A stretch of DNA of 64,000 nt from Oscillospiraceae bacterium (GTDB lineage: Bacteria > Bacillota > Clostridia > Oscillospirales > Acutalibacteraceae). Of the stretch, positions 23,638 to 31,304 are shown one piece after another. The notes under the pieces were generated by a model. The model saw nothing but the letters and a program-made list of their open reading frames with translations. It ran no database searches and was not told the DNA's origin. Position numbers and translations under genes: made by a program. Within the stretch, counting starts at the first letter, position 1. The number at the start of each line of letters is the position of its first letter. The stretch spans positions 97,466 through 161,465 of the forward strand of contig SVPJ01000001.1 of NCBI GenBank assembly GCA_015065885.1, written 5' to 3'.

Positions 23638-24467
23638 GCGCACACCTCCTCTCCGTGTCGCCGTTCATCGAATGCCGGGTATATGTAGCGTATGTACTGG
23701 GCACGGCCGGGCACGTACGCCCCCTGCTCCAAAAGCACCGTCCCGCTCGGGGCACGGAGCAACGCTTCGGGGCGCACCGCCACGCGGTCGCTGAACACGG
23801 GCTTGTCCACCGTGCGGGATACGGTGTATCGCTTGCCGTTCTCCACCACCCGCGTCTGGCCGATGATGTACGCCGCAAGCGCCGTCCAGTCGGGCACGCC
23901 CTTCGAAGCCCAGGCCGAAAGTTTCACCGACTCCACCTGTCCCATCGCTTTCCATTTCTGTGCGACCACCTCGGCGGCCGCCTCGTTCACGACCATGTGG
24001 ATGTGTAAACGGGCCGAGGCGGCATCCTCGTCGGGTGCCGCCATATCCGATACCGCGGCCGCGTAAAGATAGATGGACTCGGACGTACTCATCCCGCGCA
24101 GCACACGGCGGTTGAGATTTTCCAATTCCCGCTCCATCGCAAGGTACATCAGATCTTCCCACACGGGCACGGCACGCCCCGCCTCTTTCCGCTCTTGCTT
24201 CATCTGCTCGGCACGGGCGGCCACCTTTGCCATCCCCGCATCCGAAAGATCGAGGGTGAGGAATCGGTCACCCACCGAAAAATTGTTGTTGAGGATACGG
24301 GCGAAGTTACGTCTGGCACACCCGGCGTTCTTTGCCGCCCGATTGATCGCACGTTTCCCATCACGGGTAGCAGTGCCGCCACGGTCGGCAATGTCGAAAA
24401 CGGGGAACTTCGTTTTCTCCACCACCCCGTTGCGACACTTTGTCGTGCGGATCACGTACACCATCAC
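23634..24467 (-). CDS. HUH-type Rep endonuclease-like replication protein
   Basis: 277 aa (GTG 24465-24467; ATG 24462-24464 is the alternative). The pattern fits rolling-circle replication initiators: FLTLDLSD (motif 1, about residue 69), the metal-binding HUH motif LHIHMVVN near 153-160, and a possible tyrosine motif AAYIIGQTR followed by GKRYTVSRT around 200-220. HUH enzymes nick an origin hairpin and stay linked through tyrosine. A region rich in hairpins lies directly upstream (24524-24633). The assignment is by motif only, and such a gene is unexpected in a podovirus-like phage with a large double-stranded genome. Confidence 0.65.
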   Translation of the reverse strand: MMVYVIRTTKCRNGVVEKTKFPVFDIADRGGTATRDGKRAINRAAKNAGCARRNFARILNNNFSVGDRFLTLDLSDAGMAKVAARAEQMKQERKEAGRAVPVWEDLMYLAMERELENLNRRVLRGMSTSESIYLYAAAVSDMAAPDEDAASARLHIHMVVNEAAAEVVAQKWKAMGQVESVKLSAWASKGVPDWTALAAYIIGQTRVVENGKRYTVSRTVDKPVFSDRVAVRPEALLRAPSGTVLLEQGAYVPGRAQYIRYIYPAFDERRHGEEVCA

Positions 24468-24523
24468 CGAATCATCCTCTTTTTTTTGCGTTTGGTTCTA
24501 AATCCATCCCCTACCGAGCCTTC

Positions 24524-24633
24524 AAAACGCGCGCGCCCGCGCACGCGTTTTAAATATCTACATCTATGTAGCACCGATCTTATAACAGGTGCTTTGGAAG
24601 CGGTTCGTGCCCGCGCACAAACCGTCTCCAAAG
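24524..24633 (-). other. Cluster of three hairpins, candidate replication origin
   Basis: Three inverted repeats within 110 bp: AAAACGCG/CGCGTTTT (24524-24551), AGCACC/GGTGCT (24570-24593) and a long near-perfect stem (24592-24633) built from CTTTGGA, CGGTT and GTGC with their complements and loop CCGC. None has a T tract on the transcribed strand. The cluster lies between a small early gene and the HUH Rep-like gene, the common arrangement of a rolling-circle origin. Function is inferred. Confidence 0.45.
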
Positions 24634-24648
24634 AATCTGTTGCTTTTA

Positions 24649-24882
24649 TTAAACCTCGTGTATATCGTACAACAGCGCAATATCTACTTTTCGCATTTCG
24701 TCACGACACGCAACGATTGCATACCCTTTTCCTAAGAGAGCGGTGATACCAACGGACATGATTTCAAATTCCTTCGCTTCCCGCTCACATCTCTTGCAAT
24801 CCGGAACGCTGTTGCAAAAATCTGCCAACTCCATACAGGCGCTGCACTCCACAGCAGTCCTTCGTATTTTGCAAACCTTCAA
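24649..24882 (-). CDS. Cys-rich small phage protein, 77 aa
   Basis: I place the start at TTG 24880-24882, which overlaps the previous stop (TTGA) and has GGAGG eight bases upstream. The longer frame has no good ribosome site. Residues 4-40 contain seven cysteines (VCKIRR, VECSAC, DFCNS, DCKRCERE), suggesting one or two zinc sites. The C-terminus is beta-like and hydrophobic (ALLGKGYAIVACRDEM). Unknown function, last gene of the early string before the hairpin cluster. Confidence 0.5.
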   Translation of the reverse strand: MKVCKIRRTAVECSACMELADFCNSVPDCKRCEREAKEFEIMSVGITALLGKGYAIVACRDEMRKVDIALLYDIHEV

Positions 24883-25013
24883 TGCCTCTTCCTCCCATCC
24901 GCAATCTTCCACACTTGATACAGCGCCCACGCCAGAGGATTCATAACGAACGGCAAGCGCTTTGCACGCTCATACTCGGTCCTCAGCATCTCGATTGCCT
25001 TCTCGATCGTCAT
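24879..25013 (-). CDS. Small conserved phage protein, 44 aa
   Basis: ATG 25011-25013 to TGA 24879-24881. Sequence begins MTIEKAIEMLRTEYERAK and contains NPLAWALYQVWKIADG. I recognise this as a common very short protein of Firmicutes phages, with an N-terminal amphipathic helix and the N-P-x-A-x-A-L-Y-x-x-W-K-x-A-D motif; its function is unknown. It overlaps both neighbours by 4 bp, indicating translational coupling. Confidence 0.7.
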   Translation of the reverse strand: MTIEKAIEMLRTEYERAKRLPFVMNPLAWALYQVWKIADGRKRH

Positions 25014-25327
25014 TTGCCCTCTGCACCTCCAAACACCTGCGGATTATCCACAACGAACTGATACAGCCCTTTGGCAAACTGTTCCACAAAATTCTCGTCC
25101 TGTTCCTGTGTCCCGTTGTAGTTGGATATGATCGCATGACACACTTCGTGGAGGAATACCACGTGTTGATATTCCTCACACCCAACCGTAGCGACCTTGA
25201 TCGTCCGATCGCTGAAGCTATGCTCACCATCCAGTACGCCGAGCCCGTCACCGCCGACAAAAGAGCTGCTCGGACGTTCGATCCGGTATGTAAATCCCCC
25301 GATTTTAACTTTTTCCGGAATCGTCAT
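25010..25327 (-). CDS. Phage zinc-metallopeptidase-like protein (ImmA/IrrE-like)
   Basis: 105 aa from ATG 25325-25327, sharing ATGA with the preceding stop. The core motif FLHEVCHAI is HExxH with a following acidic stretch (DENFVEQFAKGLYQFV) that would supply the third zinc ligand Glu. Short gluzincin-type proteins like this are common in Firmicutes phages; ImmA-like members cleave repressors, but many small ones have unknown roles. No N-terminal signal. It lies in the early operon well away from the repressor. Confidence 0.65.
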   Translation of the reverse strand: MTIPEKVKIGGFTYRIERPSSSFVGGDGLGVLDGEHSFSDRTIKVATVGCEEYQHVVFLHEVCHAIISNYNGTQEQDENFVEQFAKGLYQFVVDNPQVFGGAEGK

Positions 25328-25977
25328 TCTCCATCTTCCTTCCTCTTGCCGTAACGGCAAAAATGATCCTTTTGCGTATAGCACCTTTCAGCGTCGTGGT
25401 ATTCGAGCAATGCACGGCACATCCCGTCAGTTCTACCCTTGGTCATCCAATGGCATCCGTCGTCTGTCTCTTCCCAGTACTCGCACTTCTCACACCGTAC
25501 AACACCCACCATTTCACCGGCCAGTGACGCAATGCGCGCGAGCGCCTCATCGGGTGTGTGTCCGTCCCACGCGGGAGCGCGGTCAAGTTCCTTCACCTCG
25601 AACATATCCCAATACGGCTCTATATCGTAGTGATACGTCGCCTGCCCCTGCGGCGTCTCGATGCCCACGATAAACATTCCATCGTACATATCGCCGGTAT
25701 CGTGCCGTTTGCTTTTCCACGCACGGTTGGGCAAAGCGCTGCATATCACCGAAAATAGAACGGCGCGGTGGTGATACAACTCGTTGAAGGTGTGATACCC
25801 GTCCGACAGATCTCCCATCCCACTCGGCGGAATCTCCACAACATCGGCGGCAGGTTGCTTTTGTATAAGGTCAAGTACACCGTCTTTGATGAAAAAACCG
25901 CCATCCCGTATATTGCTAAAAAGCGGGGAAACTTCAATTCGTTTCATCACCGCTTCACGCGAGATATATTCAGCCAT
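25324..25977 (-). CDS. Phage protein with WDGHTPDEA motif and C-terminal Cys cluster
   Basis: 217 aa from ATG 25975-25977 (MAEYISREAVMKRIE); an upstream frame extension has no ribosome site. Residues 60-150 include YHHRAVLFSVICSALPNRAWKS, DGMFIVGIETPQG and YHYDIEPYWDMF, then WDGHTPDEALARI, a motif recurrent in Firmicutes phage proteins of unknown function. The last 55 residues hold about seven Cys and two His (CEKCEYW, GCHW, MCRALL, RCYTQKDHFCRYG), likely zinc-binding. Role unknown. Confidence 0.65.
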   Translation of the reverse strand: MAEYISREAVMKRIEVSPLFSNIRDGGFFIKDGVLDLIQKQPAADVVEIPPSGMGDLSDGYHTFNELYHHRAVLFSVICSALPNRAWKSKRHDTGDMYDGMFIVGIETPQGQATYHYDIEPYWDMFEVKELDRAPAWDGHTPDEALARIASLAGEMVGVVRCEKCEYWEETDDGCHWMTKGRTDGMCRALLEYHDAERCYTQKDHFCRYGKRKEDGE

Positions 25978-26326
25978 TGTTGTCACCCTGTTTATAGTTT
26001 CGATATTTATATAACTCTCCAAAATCTTTTGACAATCGTTCTATATCTGCAAGTTGCCGTTCGTTAAAATCGGCTTTATGTTTTGCAAAAAACTCTTGTT
26101 GTTCTGGTGTAATGAAAAGTATATTTGCTTCTCCATCAAAAACAGCCTTGTAAACATCACCTGCGCGAATGCATATCCACCCGTTTTTCAGTAAAATATC
26201 TTCGCCCAATCTATATCCCTTATCTATTTTGAGGGCTTTAACAATCTCATCTGCCGCCGATATATGACCGTAACTCGAACAAGGATATAAATTGCCCGCT
26301 TTATCAAGAAAACCGATTATACTCAT
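25970..26326 (-). CDS. Hypothetical phage protein, 118 aa
   Basis: ATG 26324-26326, overlapping the stop of the gene before it. The first half is compact and beta-rich (IIGFLDKAGNLYPCSSYGH, GWICIRAGDVYKAVF), the second half is helical and charged (ITPEQQEFFAKHKADFNERQLADIERL). No membrane segment or recognised motif. It is slightly more AT-rich than its neighbours. Part of the overlapping early operon. Confidence 0.6.
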   Translation of the reverse strand: MSIIGFLDKAGNLYPCSSYGHISAADEIVKALKIDKGYRLGEDILLKNGWICIRAGDVYKAVFDGEANILFITPEQQEFFAKHKADFNERQLADIERLSKDFGELYKYRNYKQGDNNG

Positions 26327-26649
26327 TGTGTATCACCCACCATTTCTTTTACAAGGTTGTCGATATGCTCTGCATAGATGGTGCCGTTGGGGTATCTGCT
26401 ATGTGCTTTCAACCTCTCCGCAAACTCTTTGATGCCGTCACAGTAATGTTTGTGTGCCATTTTGGTGTTATGTTTCTGCAACCTCTCAATTTCTGCCTTT
26501 TGGCGGTTGATAAGGTCAAGGGCGTTTTTACTTAAAACATCAATGCACTTTTGCCCGAAAAGAGGGCATTTGCTTTCATAGCACACAGAATCGTTTGGGT
26601 TATTCGCGCAACACTCCAGCGCCTTTACAATCTCGTTATCGGTCATCAT
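26323..26649 (-). CDS. Hypothetical phage protein with Cys motif and coiled coil
   Basis: About 108 aa; ATG 26647-26649 chosen for spacing from GGGGAGAG, with another ATG directly after. The N-terminal pattern T-D-N-E-I-V-K-A-L-E-C-C followed by CPLFGQKC and ALDLINRQKAEIERLQ is a recurrent arrangement in small Clostridia phage proteins: a four-Cys cluster then a coiled coil. Resembles the N-terminus of the protein encoded at 27053-27457, suggesting related modules. Function unknown. Confidence 0.65.
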   Translation of the reverse strand: MMTDNEIVKALECCANNPNDSVCYESKCPLFGQKCIDVLSKNALDLINRQKAEIERLQKHNTKMAHKHYCDGIKEFAERLKAHSRYPNGTIYAEHIDNLVKEMVGDTQ

Positions 26650-26890
26650 TCCCTTTTCTCTCCCCATCATTACAGTAATCGTTCGGTCGACACCCCAGCG
26701 GGTTGCGGTTGTCCGGGTGGTTGCACCACAACCCGCTCATAAATTGATCCTCACAAAAGCGGCACTCGCGGCACCGCACCACCTCTTCGCTGTCCGCCGC
26801 TTTGCCGGCACGCAACACGCCGCCGATATGCATCCCCGCCAGTAACCCCAACGCAAAAGCAGCCACGATCGCTATTGCTGTCCACATCAT
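26636..26890 (-). CDS. Small membrane protein with cytoplasmic Cys cluster
   Basis: 84 aa from ATG 26888-26890, five bases after AGGAGG; longer frames lack a ribosome site. Residues 2-28 form one membrane helix (WTAIAIVAAFALGLLAGMHIGG). The C-terminal half has six cysteines (VVRCRECRFCED, WCNHPDNRNPLGC, DYCNDG), likely a zinc site. The same kind of Cys cluster ends the protein encoded at 25324-25977. Overlaps the next gene. Unknown function. Confidence 0.65.
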   Translation of the reverse strand: MMWTAIAIVAAFALGLLAGMHIGGVLRAGKAADSEEVVRCRECRFCEDQFMSGLWCNHPDNRNPLGCRPNDYCNDGERKGNDDR

Positions 26891-26900
26891 CGCCACCTCC

Positions 26901-27056
26901 TCATCGGTACCCACAGCTGAGCACCCAGCGCCAGAACCGCGCCCATCGGCTTCCCCGATAATGCGCACACCCACCGCATCCGTGCCGAATCGAACCGTCG
27001 CGCAGACATCGCATATACCCCGCTCGCTTCATTCGTTTATAATACACACACTTCAT
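26901..27056 (-). CDS. Small basic Cys/His-rich protein, 51 aa
   Basis: ATG 27054-27056 sharing ATGA with the preceding stop and preceded by AAGGTGGTG. Arg-rich with five cysteines (KCVYYKRMKRAGYMRCL, HGCGGCAHYRG, LSCGYR) arranged like a compact zinc finger. Unknown function; possibly nucleic-acid-binding by composition. Confidence 0.6.
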   Translation of the reverse strand: MKCVYYKRMKRAGYMRCLRDGSIRHGCGGCAHYRGSRWARFWRWVLSCGYR

Positions 27057-27457
27057 CCCGTCACCACCTTCGGAGGCAGCGGCATCGGCTGCCAATAATC
27101 CACCTTGTATCGATCTCCGTTTGCATCCATGAATACGTCCCCGTCATACAGAAGCACCGTCGGCTCGGTGGCACCGTGCACCATGACGAGCACCTCCACC
27201 ACGCCGCCCTCCTCGGGATGCCGCGCCGAATACTCGGCAAGTTCTCTGTCGGGCATCGCCACGTCACTCATCGTCCACAGCTGATGCGCCGCCTCAAACA
27301 ACCGCTCGATCGTCTCCGCCGCCTGCCGCTTGATCTCTTCGTAACAATTCGGTGCCTCTCTGGCTGGACACTCCTCGCAACGATCGTACGCATCACACTG
27401 GGCGAAGTCATTAGTACAACACTGTAACGCCTCCAGCAATTTATCCAACTGCAACAT
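27053..27457 (-). CDS. DUF551-like phage protein
   Basis: 134 aa, ATG 27455-27457 after AAAGGAG. The N-terminus (DKLLEALQCCTNDFAQCDAY, then CEECPA and CYEEIKRQAAETIERLF) carries a Cys cluster and helix. The C-terminus has DVAMPDRELAEY, VVEVLVMVHG and the terminal DYWQPMPLPPK, which resembles the W-x-P-L/M-P-x-P-P ending of DUF551 domains common in phages. Function unknown. Confidence 0.7.
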   Translation of the reverse strand: MLQLDKLLEALQCCTNDFAQCDAYDRCEECPAREAPNCYEEIKRQAAETIERLFEAAHQLWTMSDVAMPDRELAEYSARHPEEGGVVEVLVMVHGATEPTVLLYDGDVFMDANGDRYKVDYWQPMPLPPKVVTG

Positions 27458-27680
27458 TTCGTTTTCTCCTTTCTTTTGGCTGCACCTTCACGTGCAACCC
27501 GCCGCGCGAGGGCGCCATCGCCACCACCGCCATCGACCACACCTTACGCCGCACCGACGGCGGTGCTTCGTAAGCTCTCCCCACGTACAGCACCCGCTCT
27601 CCCGGCGGGAGATCTTCCCGCACGATTTCTATCGTGCATTTATAGTCCACCACCCGCACCAGCTCACGTACCGTCAACAT
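27441..27680 (-). CDS. Hypothetical phage protein, 79 aa
   Basis: ATG 27678-27680 with GGGAGGTAG upstream. Mixed alpha/beta with YKCTIEIVRED, GERVLYVGRAYEAP and a basic C-terminus (KVQPKERRKRN). Resembles short phage proteins that begin with L-V-x-V-(V/M)-D-Y-K-x-x-I-E-I. It overlaps both neighbours. No known function. Confidence 0.55.
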   Translation of the reverse strand: MLTVRELVRVVDYKCTIEIVREDLPPGERVLYVGRAYEAPPSVRRKVWSMAVVAMAPSRGGLHVKVQPKERRKRNVAVG

Positions 27681-28059
27681 ACACTCTACCTCCCAACCAA
27701 TCCTCCAAGCCTTCCCCTCGAGGGGAAGGTGCCCCCGCAGGGGACGGATGAGGTCTCTCCTTCTCCGTTCTCACCATCACGTCGTATTCAATGAGGATCT
27801 TCCCCTTCGCCTTCGCATATCCCCACTCGCGACACGCACCGCGGCTGTCCTCCCAACCGGGGAGCAGCACCACCGCATCCGACATATCGATCATCGGCAA
27901 GCACAATTTCATATACTGGTTACAATCCCCCAGTCCCTCGGGTAACAACGCAGGATCCAGCACCGTGTGCCCGAGTCCCGTGAGATACGCATCCGCTTCG
28001 AAGAACATGGCGCGATAGCCTTTTACGCCCGTGATAGGCCCTGCAAGATACATGATCAT
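27664..28059 (-). CDS. DUF4406 / nucleoside deoxyribosyltransferase-like protein
   Basis: 131 aa from ATG 28057-28059 (GGAGGTGGCGAG upstream). The start MIMYLAGPITGVKGY, the middle DMSDAVVLLPGWEDSRGACREWGYAKAKG and the helix between them match DUF4406, a family related to nucleoside 2-deoxyribosyltransferases and frequent in phages, perhaps for nucleotide salvage or modification. The last 30 residues do not belong to the fold: they are translated from an inserted interspersed repeat (27708-27753) and are Pro/Gly-rich (HPSPAGAPSPRGEG). Confidence 0.8.
   Translation of the reverse strand: MIMYLAGPITGVKGYRAMFFEADAYLTGLGHTVLDPALLPEGLGDCNQYMKLCLPMIDMSDAVVLLPGWEDSRGACREWGYAKAKGKILIEYDVMVRTEKERPHPSPAGAPSPRGEGLEDWLGGRVYVDGT
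27708..27753. repeat. Interspersed palindromic repeat inside a coding region
   Basis: A perfect 20-bp palindrome (27710-27729, CCTTCCCCT plus complement around CG) followed by CCCC-GCA-GGGG and GATGAGG. This is the shape of the non-coding palindromic repeats scattered through many Clostridia genomes. Here it lies in frame in the 3' end of the DUF4406 gene. Confidence 0.6.
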
Positions 28060-28286
28060 CTCGCCACCTCCAAAAATCGCACGTACTTTCCAATGTCAAG
28101 CGGGTGGTAGCACTCGCGCAACACCACCCCGCTCGCCTCGTATGTCACCATAAACCATCGCCGCAGCGGGTGGACGTACGCCACCCGCCCGCGAAAGGTA
28201 CGACCGAAACCGATACCGTTCTTCGTCTCACTATCCCCCACGGTCACGATCTCCACCCGCGCCCCGCACTGTATGCGATCATCCAT
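28056..28286 (-). CDS. Hypothetical phage protein, 76 aa
   Basis: ATG 28284-28286, overlapping the stop of the coiled-coil gene before it. A small beta-barrel-like sequence: CGARVEIVTVGDSETKN, FRGRVAYVHPLRRWFMVTYE, then VLRECYHPLDI. It could be an SH3-like or OB-like fold, but this is a guess from the strand pattern. Unknown role in the early operon. Confidence 0.6.
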   Translation of the reverse strand: MDDRIQCGARVEIVTVGDSETKNGIGFGRTFRGRVAYVHPLRRWFMVTYEASGVVLRECYHPLDIGKYVRFLEVAR

Positions 28287-29352
28287 TTTGATACAACTCC
28301 TCAAACCGCGGGCGCACCGCATCCATTACGCGGCACATCGCACCGGCAAGCTTGGCGCCCGCCTCGACGTCGCGGCTCTTCACCGTGCCGATCTTTTGAA
28401 GTGCCTTGTTCAGCAGTCCGCCCACCTCTTCCACATATACCGCCACCGCCGTGGTGTCTGGATCGCCGGCGATCTTCAGTTGCTTTTCCAACTCGGCGGC
28501 ACGGGCGGCCGTCTCGGCTTTTTCTGCATCCACCGCCGCGGTAAGTTGCGCCACCCGCTCGTTCGCTTGGCGCTTCGCCTCTTCCAAGGCTTCTTCCGCC
28601 CGCTTTTGTGCCGCTTTGGCATCCTTCACCGCTTTGTTGTATTTCTCCGCGGTCGCCTTTTCTGCGGCGGCAACCGCCGCTCGTTTATCGGCTTCCACTC
28701 GCTTGCGCTCGGCAGCCTGCCCCGCCTCATGTGCCTCGCGGATACGTGCTGCAATCCGATCCTTCTCGTCGTCCGCGCTCTTCTGAAACTCGCGCACCTG
28801 CCGTTCCAGTTCCTCTATGTAGGCGTTTTTCTGTTCAATGGTACCGGCAACGTCCGCCACTACCTCTTCCGACCGTGTGGCAAGCTCTTCCTTCAGCCGC
28901 TCGTTTTCCTCGGTTACGAAGGAGAGTTGCTCCCCCGTATCCTTCAGCTTCGCGGTCAACTCCCGAAGCTCACGCGCCGACATATCCTCCACGTTGTGTT
29001 CTTCCAGAAACGCCTCACGATCCACCGCATACACCTGCGTGAGGATCTCCAGTTTCGTAATGCCGAGATGCGCCTGCTCTTCCATCAGCGAAGGACCGAG
29101 CTGCTCCAGCGCCCGAATATAGGTATACGCCTGCCGCTGACCGATGCCCACAACGTCGTCCACGTACACCTCAAACGAGGTGCACCCCAGCTCCTCATAC
29201 AGCCGCTCGTCCCGCATGCGTTTGAGGCCGCGGGAAAACTCCACCATTGCCACCGCCGCTGTCTTCCCGTGCTGCATGATCTGCGTGTGCAGTTCGATGG
29301 CCGTCCGCGTTGTTTCCGGAACGGCCTCATTCAATTTGATAATGTCACTCAT
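28279..29352 (-). CDS. Coiled-coil phage DNA-binding-like protein (DUF3102-like)
   Basis: 357 aa, ATG 29350-29352 with AAAGGAGAATT. Residues 1-130 are helical and contain ERLYEELGCTSFEVYV, GIGQRQAYTYIRALEQL and AHLGITKLEIL, a helix-turn-helix-like arrangement recurrent in phage and plasmid proteins related to DUF3102/ParB-like factors. Residues about 130-290 are a very long Ala/Glu/Lys coiled coil. The C-terminal 60 residues are again globular. Likely a nucleoprotein organiser in replication; not proven. Confidence 0.7.
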   Translation of the reverse strand: MSDIIKLNEAVPETTRTAIELHTQIMQHGKTAAVAMVEFSRGLKRMRDERLYEELGCTSFEVYVDDVVGIGQRQAYTYIRALEQLGPSLMEEQAHLGITKLEILTQVYAVDREAFLEEHNVEDMSARELRELTAKLKDTGEQLSFVTEENERLKEELATRSEEVVADVAGTIEQKNAYIEELERQVREFQKSADDEKDRIAARIREAHEAGQAAERKRVEADKRAAVAAAEKATAEKYNKAVKDAKAAQKRAEEALEEAKRQANERVAQLTAAVDAEKAETAARAAELEKQLKIAGDPDTTAVAVYVEEVGGLLNKALQKIGTVKSRDVEAGAKLAGAMCRVMDAVRPRFEELYQNG

Positions 29353-29374
29353 TGTTGAATTCTCCTTTCATACA

Positions 29375-31291
29375 TCACACCGCTACCCGTTCGGGCAGCA
29401 GGCTCTTGGCAAGCTTCAACGCAAACGCCCGTGCATCCTGCGGCGCGGCCGAATCTTTGTATCCGTATATCTGTTGTACCCGTCCGTTCTCAATGTCGAT
29501 CTGCGCGGTATAGAGCGCCTTTTCCTCTGCACCGATCTTCCGCACGAACACGATCAAACTCTTTCCCTTAATGTGCTCTCGGAAATACGTGCCGTTGCCC
29601 ACGCAGTGGTCCAGTTCTTCGCCTTCCCGCACAAAGTCCACTATCGTCTGCGGAAATACCACCGTATATTTTTTGCTCTGCGGCACCACAAGGCGGGGAT
29701 ATATCTCCTCCACGACCCGTTGCATCTTTGCCTGCTCTTCCGCCGTCTGCGCCACCTTTTTGCGGTGGATCAGTCGGTCGTGGGATACCTTCACGTCCCG
29801 CGGAAATCGCACTGCTTTGTCGTCGAGCGCGATATCCATGCCGCGGCATATGTTCCAGTAGTCGGTCAACCAGATGACCACGTGCCCCCCGATGTGTCGG
29901 TCTTTTGGGAAGTGTTCCCGTTGCAGCGCGATCTGTTTCACGAGATAACGCGCCACACGCGAGAAGGTATCGGTCGAGAGTACGTCCAGCATTTGCTGAT
30001 GCGGCCAATCCCCCGCCATCGCTTCCCGTAGCGCCGTCATATCTTCGGCGTGCACGTACCCTTTCGCCCAACGAATGGCGGCGTGCTCGCTGTAGGTGAT
30101 GTCCAGTGCGCGATACATCGCCTTGTATTGAGGGTTTATCCCCAACAACTCGCCGAACCCGCTCGCCTCGTTCACGTCACAGATACGCCCGCTCTCACAC
30201 AGGCGGTATAGTCCAAGTTTGAACAGATACTCTGCTACCGGATTATTCTTCAACTCATCCAACAGACCGATCATATTGAACGGTCCTTGTGCCGCCGAGA
30301 GCGCTTGCAGATCGACGTTGTACATGCGATCACCAAACACCTCGCGCAGATTGTTCGGGTAAATCCATCCATCATACTCAAACGGATCGTTGTTGCGCGC
30401 TCTCACCCAATCGAGACCGCAATACATTTTCGACCGCAAAGCATACGAATAGATCGTCGGCTCGCCGTATCGATTCTTCGAATAGATCACGCGGCAAACG
30501 TCCTGCGTTGCATACGTCTTTTTGCATTCCGAAAACTCCCGCTTCACCTGTACCGTGCGGACGAGCAGTTCGTTGTCCTCCGTCTTGTGGCAGATAGTCA
30601 CGTCCGCCCTTGCAGTCAACCGCAAATCGTACCATTCGCCGATCATCGTCATGTCCCGTCCGCAACGGCGGCAAGTCGTACGGCGCAGATGCTTGCCGTC
30701 TGTCACTTTATACCGCGCGCCGCACCCGCTGCACTTCGCCCAGCGCTTCCCCTTCTCTTTTTTGCTGATGAACAGATACTCCTCGCCGAACACACCCTTT
30801 TCTTCGCACCATCGGTACAGATCAGCAGGATATGCAGGGAACAACGCCATAAGTCGTTGAAACAAAGCGCGCTCGTTGTCCCACTTCTTTTGCTGTTTCT
30901 CACCGTTCTTTTGTTCGCAGAACCCGTCCAACGTCGAGACCAAACATCTTCTGTCCATCCTCCAATGGTACACACCGTGAGAATCCATAAAGTCGTACGC
31001 AAGAGTGCTGTCTTGCACACTGCACGTAACCGCCGGTCGTGAATAGCTCCTATACCCCAACGCGGTGCCGATCTTACAGTTCGACCACACGGTGTCTTCA
31101 CCGTCTTCGTCACTCACCGCCTGGATACTGTTCACCCCGTCGCAGGCATACCGCACCCGTTGCGCTTCGCCCACGATATCCACGATCAACAGATCTCCCA
31201 CCACAGCCGCAGCCGCCGCGTACTCCGTACCTTTCTCCCTTTTCGGCAACGCGAGCGGCGGTATCGCCAATATCTCCTTTTTCCGAAGCAT
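29375..31291 (-). CDS. PcfJ-like protein
   Basis: 638 aa from ATG 31289-31291, eight bases after GAGGGGG. The C-terminal motif FVREGEELDHCVGNGTY followed by KSLIVFVRK and an ALYTAQIDIENGRVQQI strand pair is diagnostic of PcfJ-like proteins (PF14284 type), first named on the enterococcal conjugative plasmid pCF10. A zinc ribbon CSGCGARYKVTDGK...TCRRCGRD lies near residues 190-215. It is paired with the PcfK-like gene upstream. Biochemical role unknown; in this phage it is an early gene and may act in DNA processing or nucleic-acid sensing. Confidence 0.85.
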   Translation of the reverse strand: MLRKKEILAIPPLALPKREKGTEYAAAAAVVGDLLIVDIVGEAQRVRYACDGVNSIQAVSDEDGEDTVWSNCKIGTALGYRSYSRPAVTCSVQDSTLAYDFMDSHGVYHWRMDRRCLVSTLDGFCEQKNGEKQQKKWDNERALFQRLMALFPAYPADLYRWCEEKGVFGEEYLFISKKEKGKRWAKCSGCGARYKVTDGKHLRRTTCRRCGRDMTMIGEWYDLRLTARADVTICHKTEDNELLVRTVQVKREFSECKKTYATQDVCRVIYSKNRYGEPTIYSYALRSKMYCGLDWVRARNNDPFEYDGWIYPNNLREVFGDRMYNVDLQALSAAQGPFNMIGLLDELKNNPVAEYLFKLGLYRLCESGRICDVNEASGFGELLGINPQYKAMYRALDITYSEHAAIRWAKGYVHAEDMTALREAMAGDWPHQQMLDVLSTDTFSRVARYLVKQIALQREHFPKDRHIGGHVVIWLTDYWNICRGMDIALDDKAVRFPRDVKVSHDRLIHRKKVAQTAEEQAKMQRVVEEIYPRLVVPQSKKYTVVFPQTIVDFVREGEELDHCVGNGTYFREHIKGKSLIVFVRKIGAEEKALYTAQIDIENGRVQQIYGYKDSAAPQDARAFALKLAKSLLPERVAV

Positions 31292-31304
31292 CCTTGGCAC
31301 CCCC

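Noticed and set aside
24592..24633. Rho-independent terminator for the early operon
   Set aside because: The stem is strong, but the strand transcribed lacks a T tract after it.
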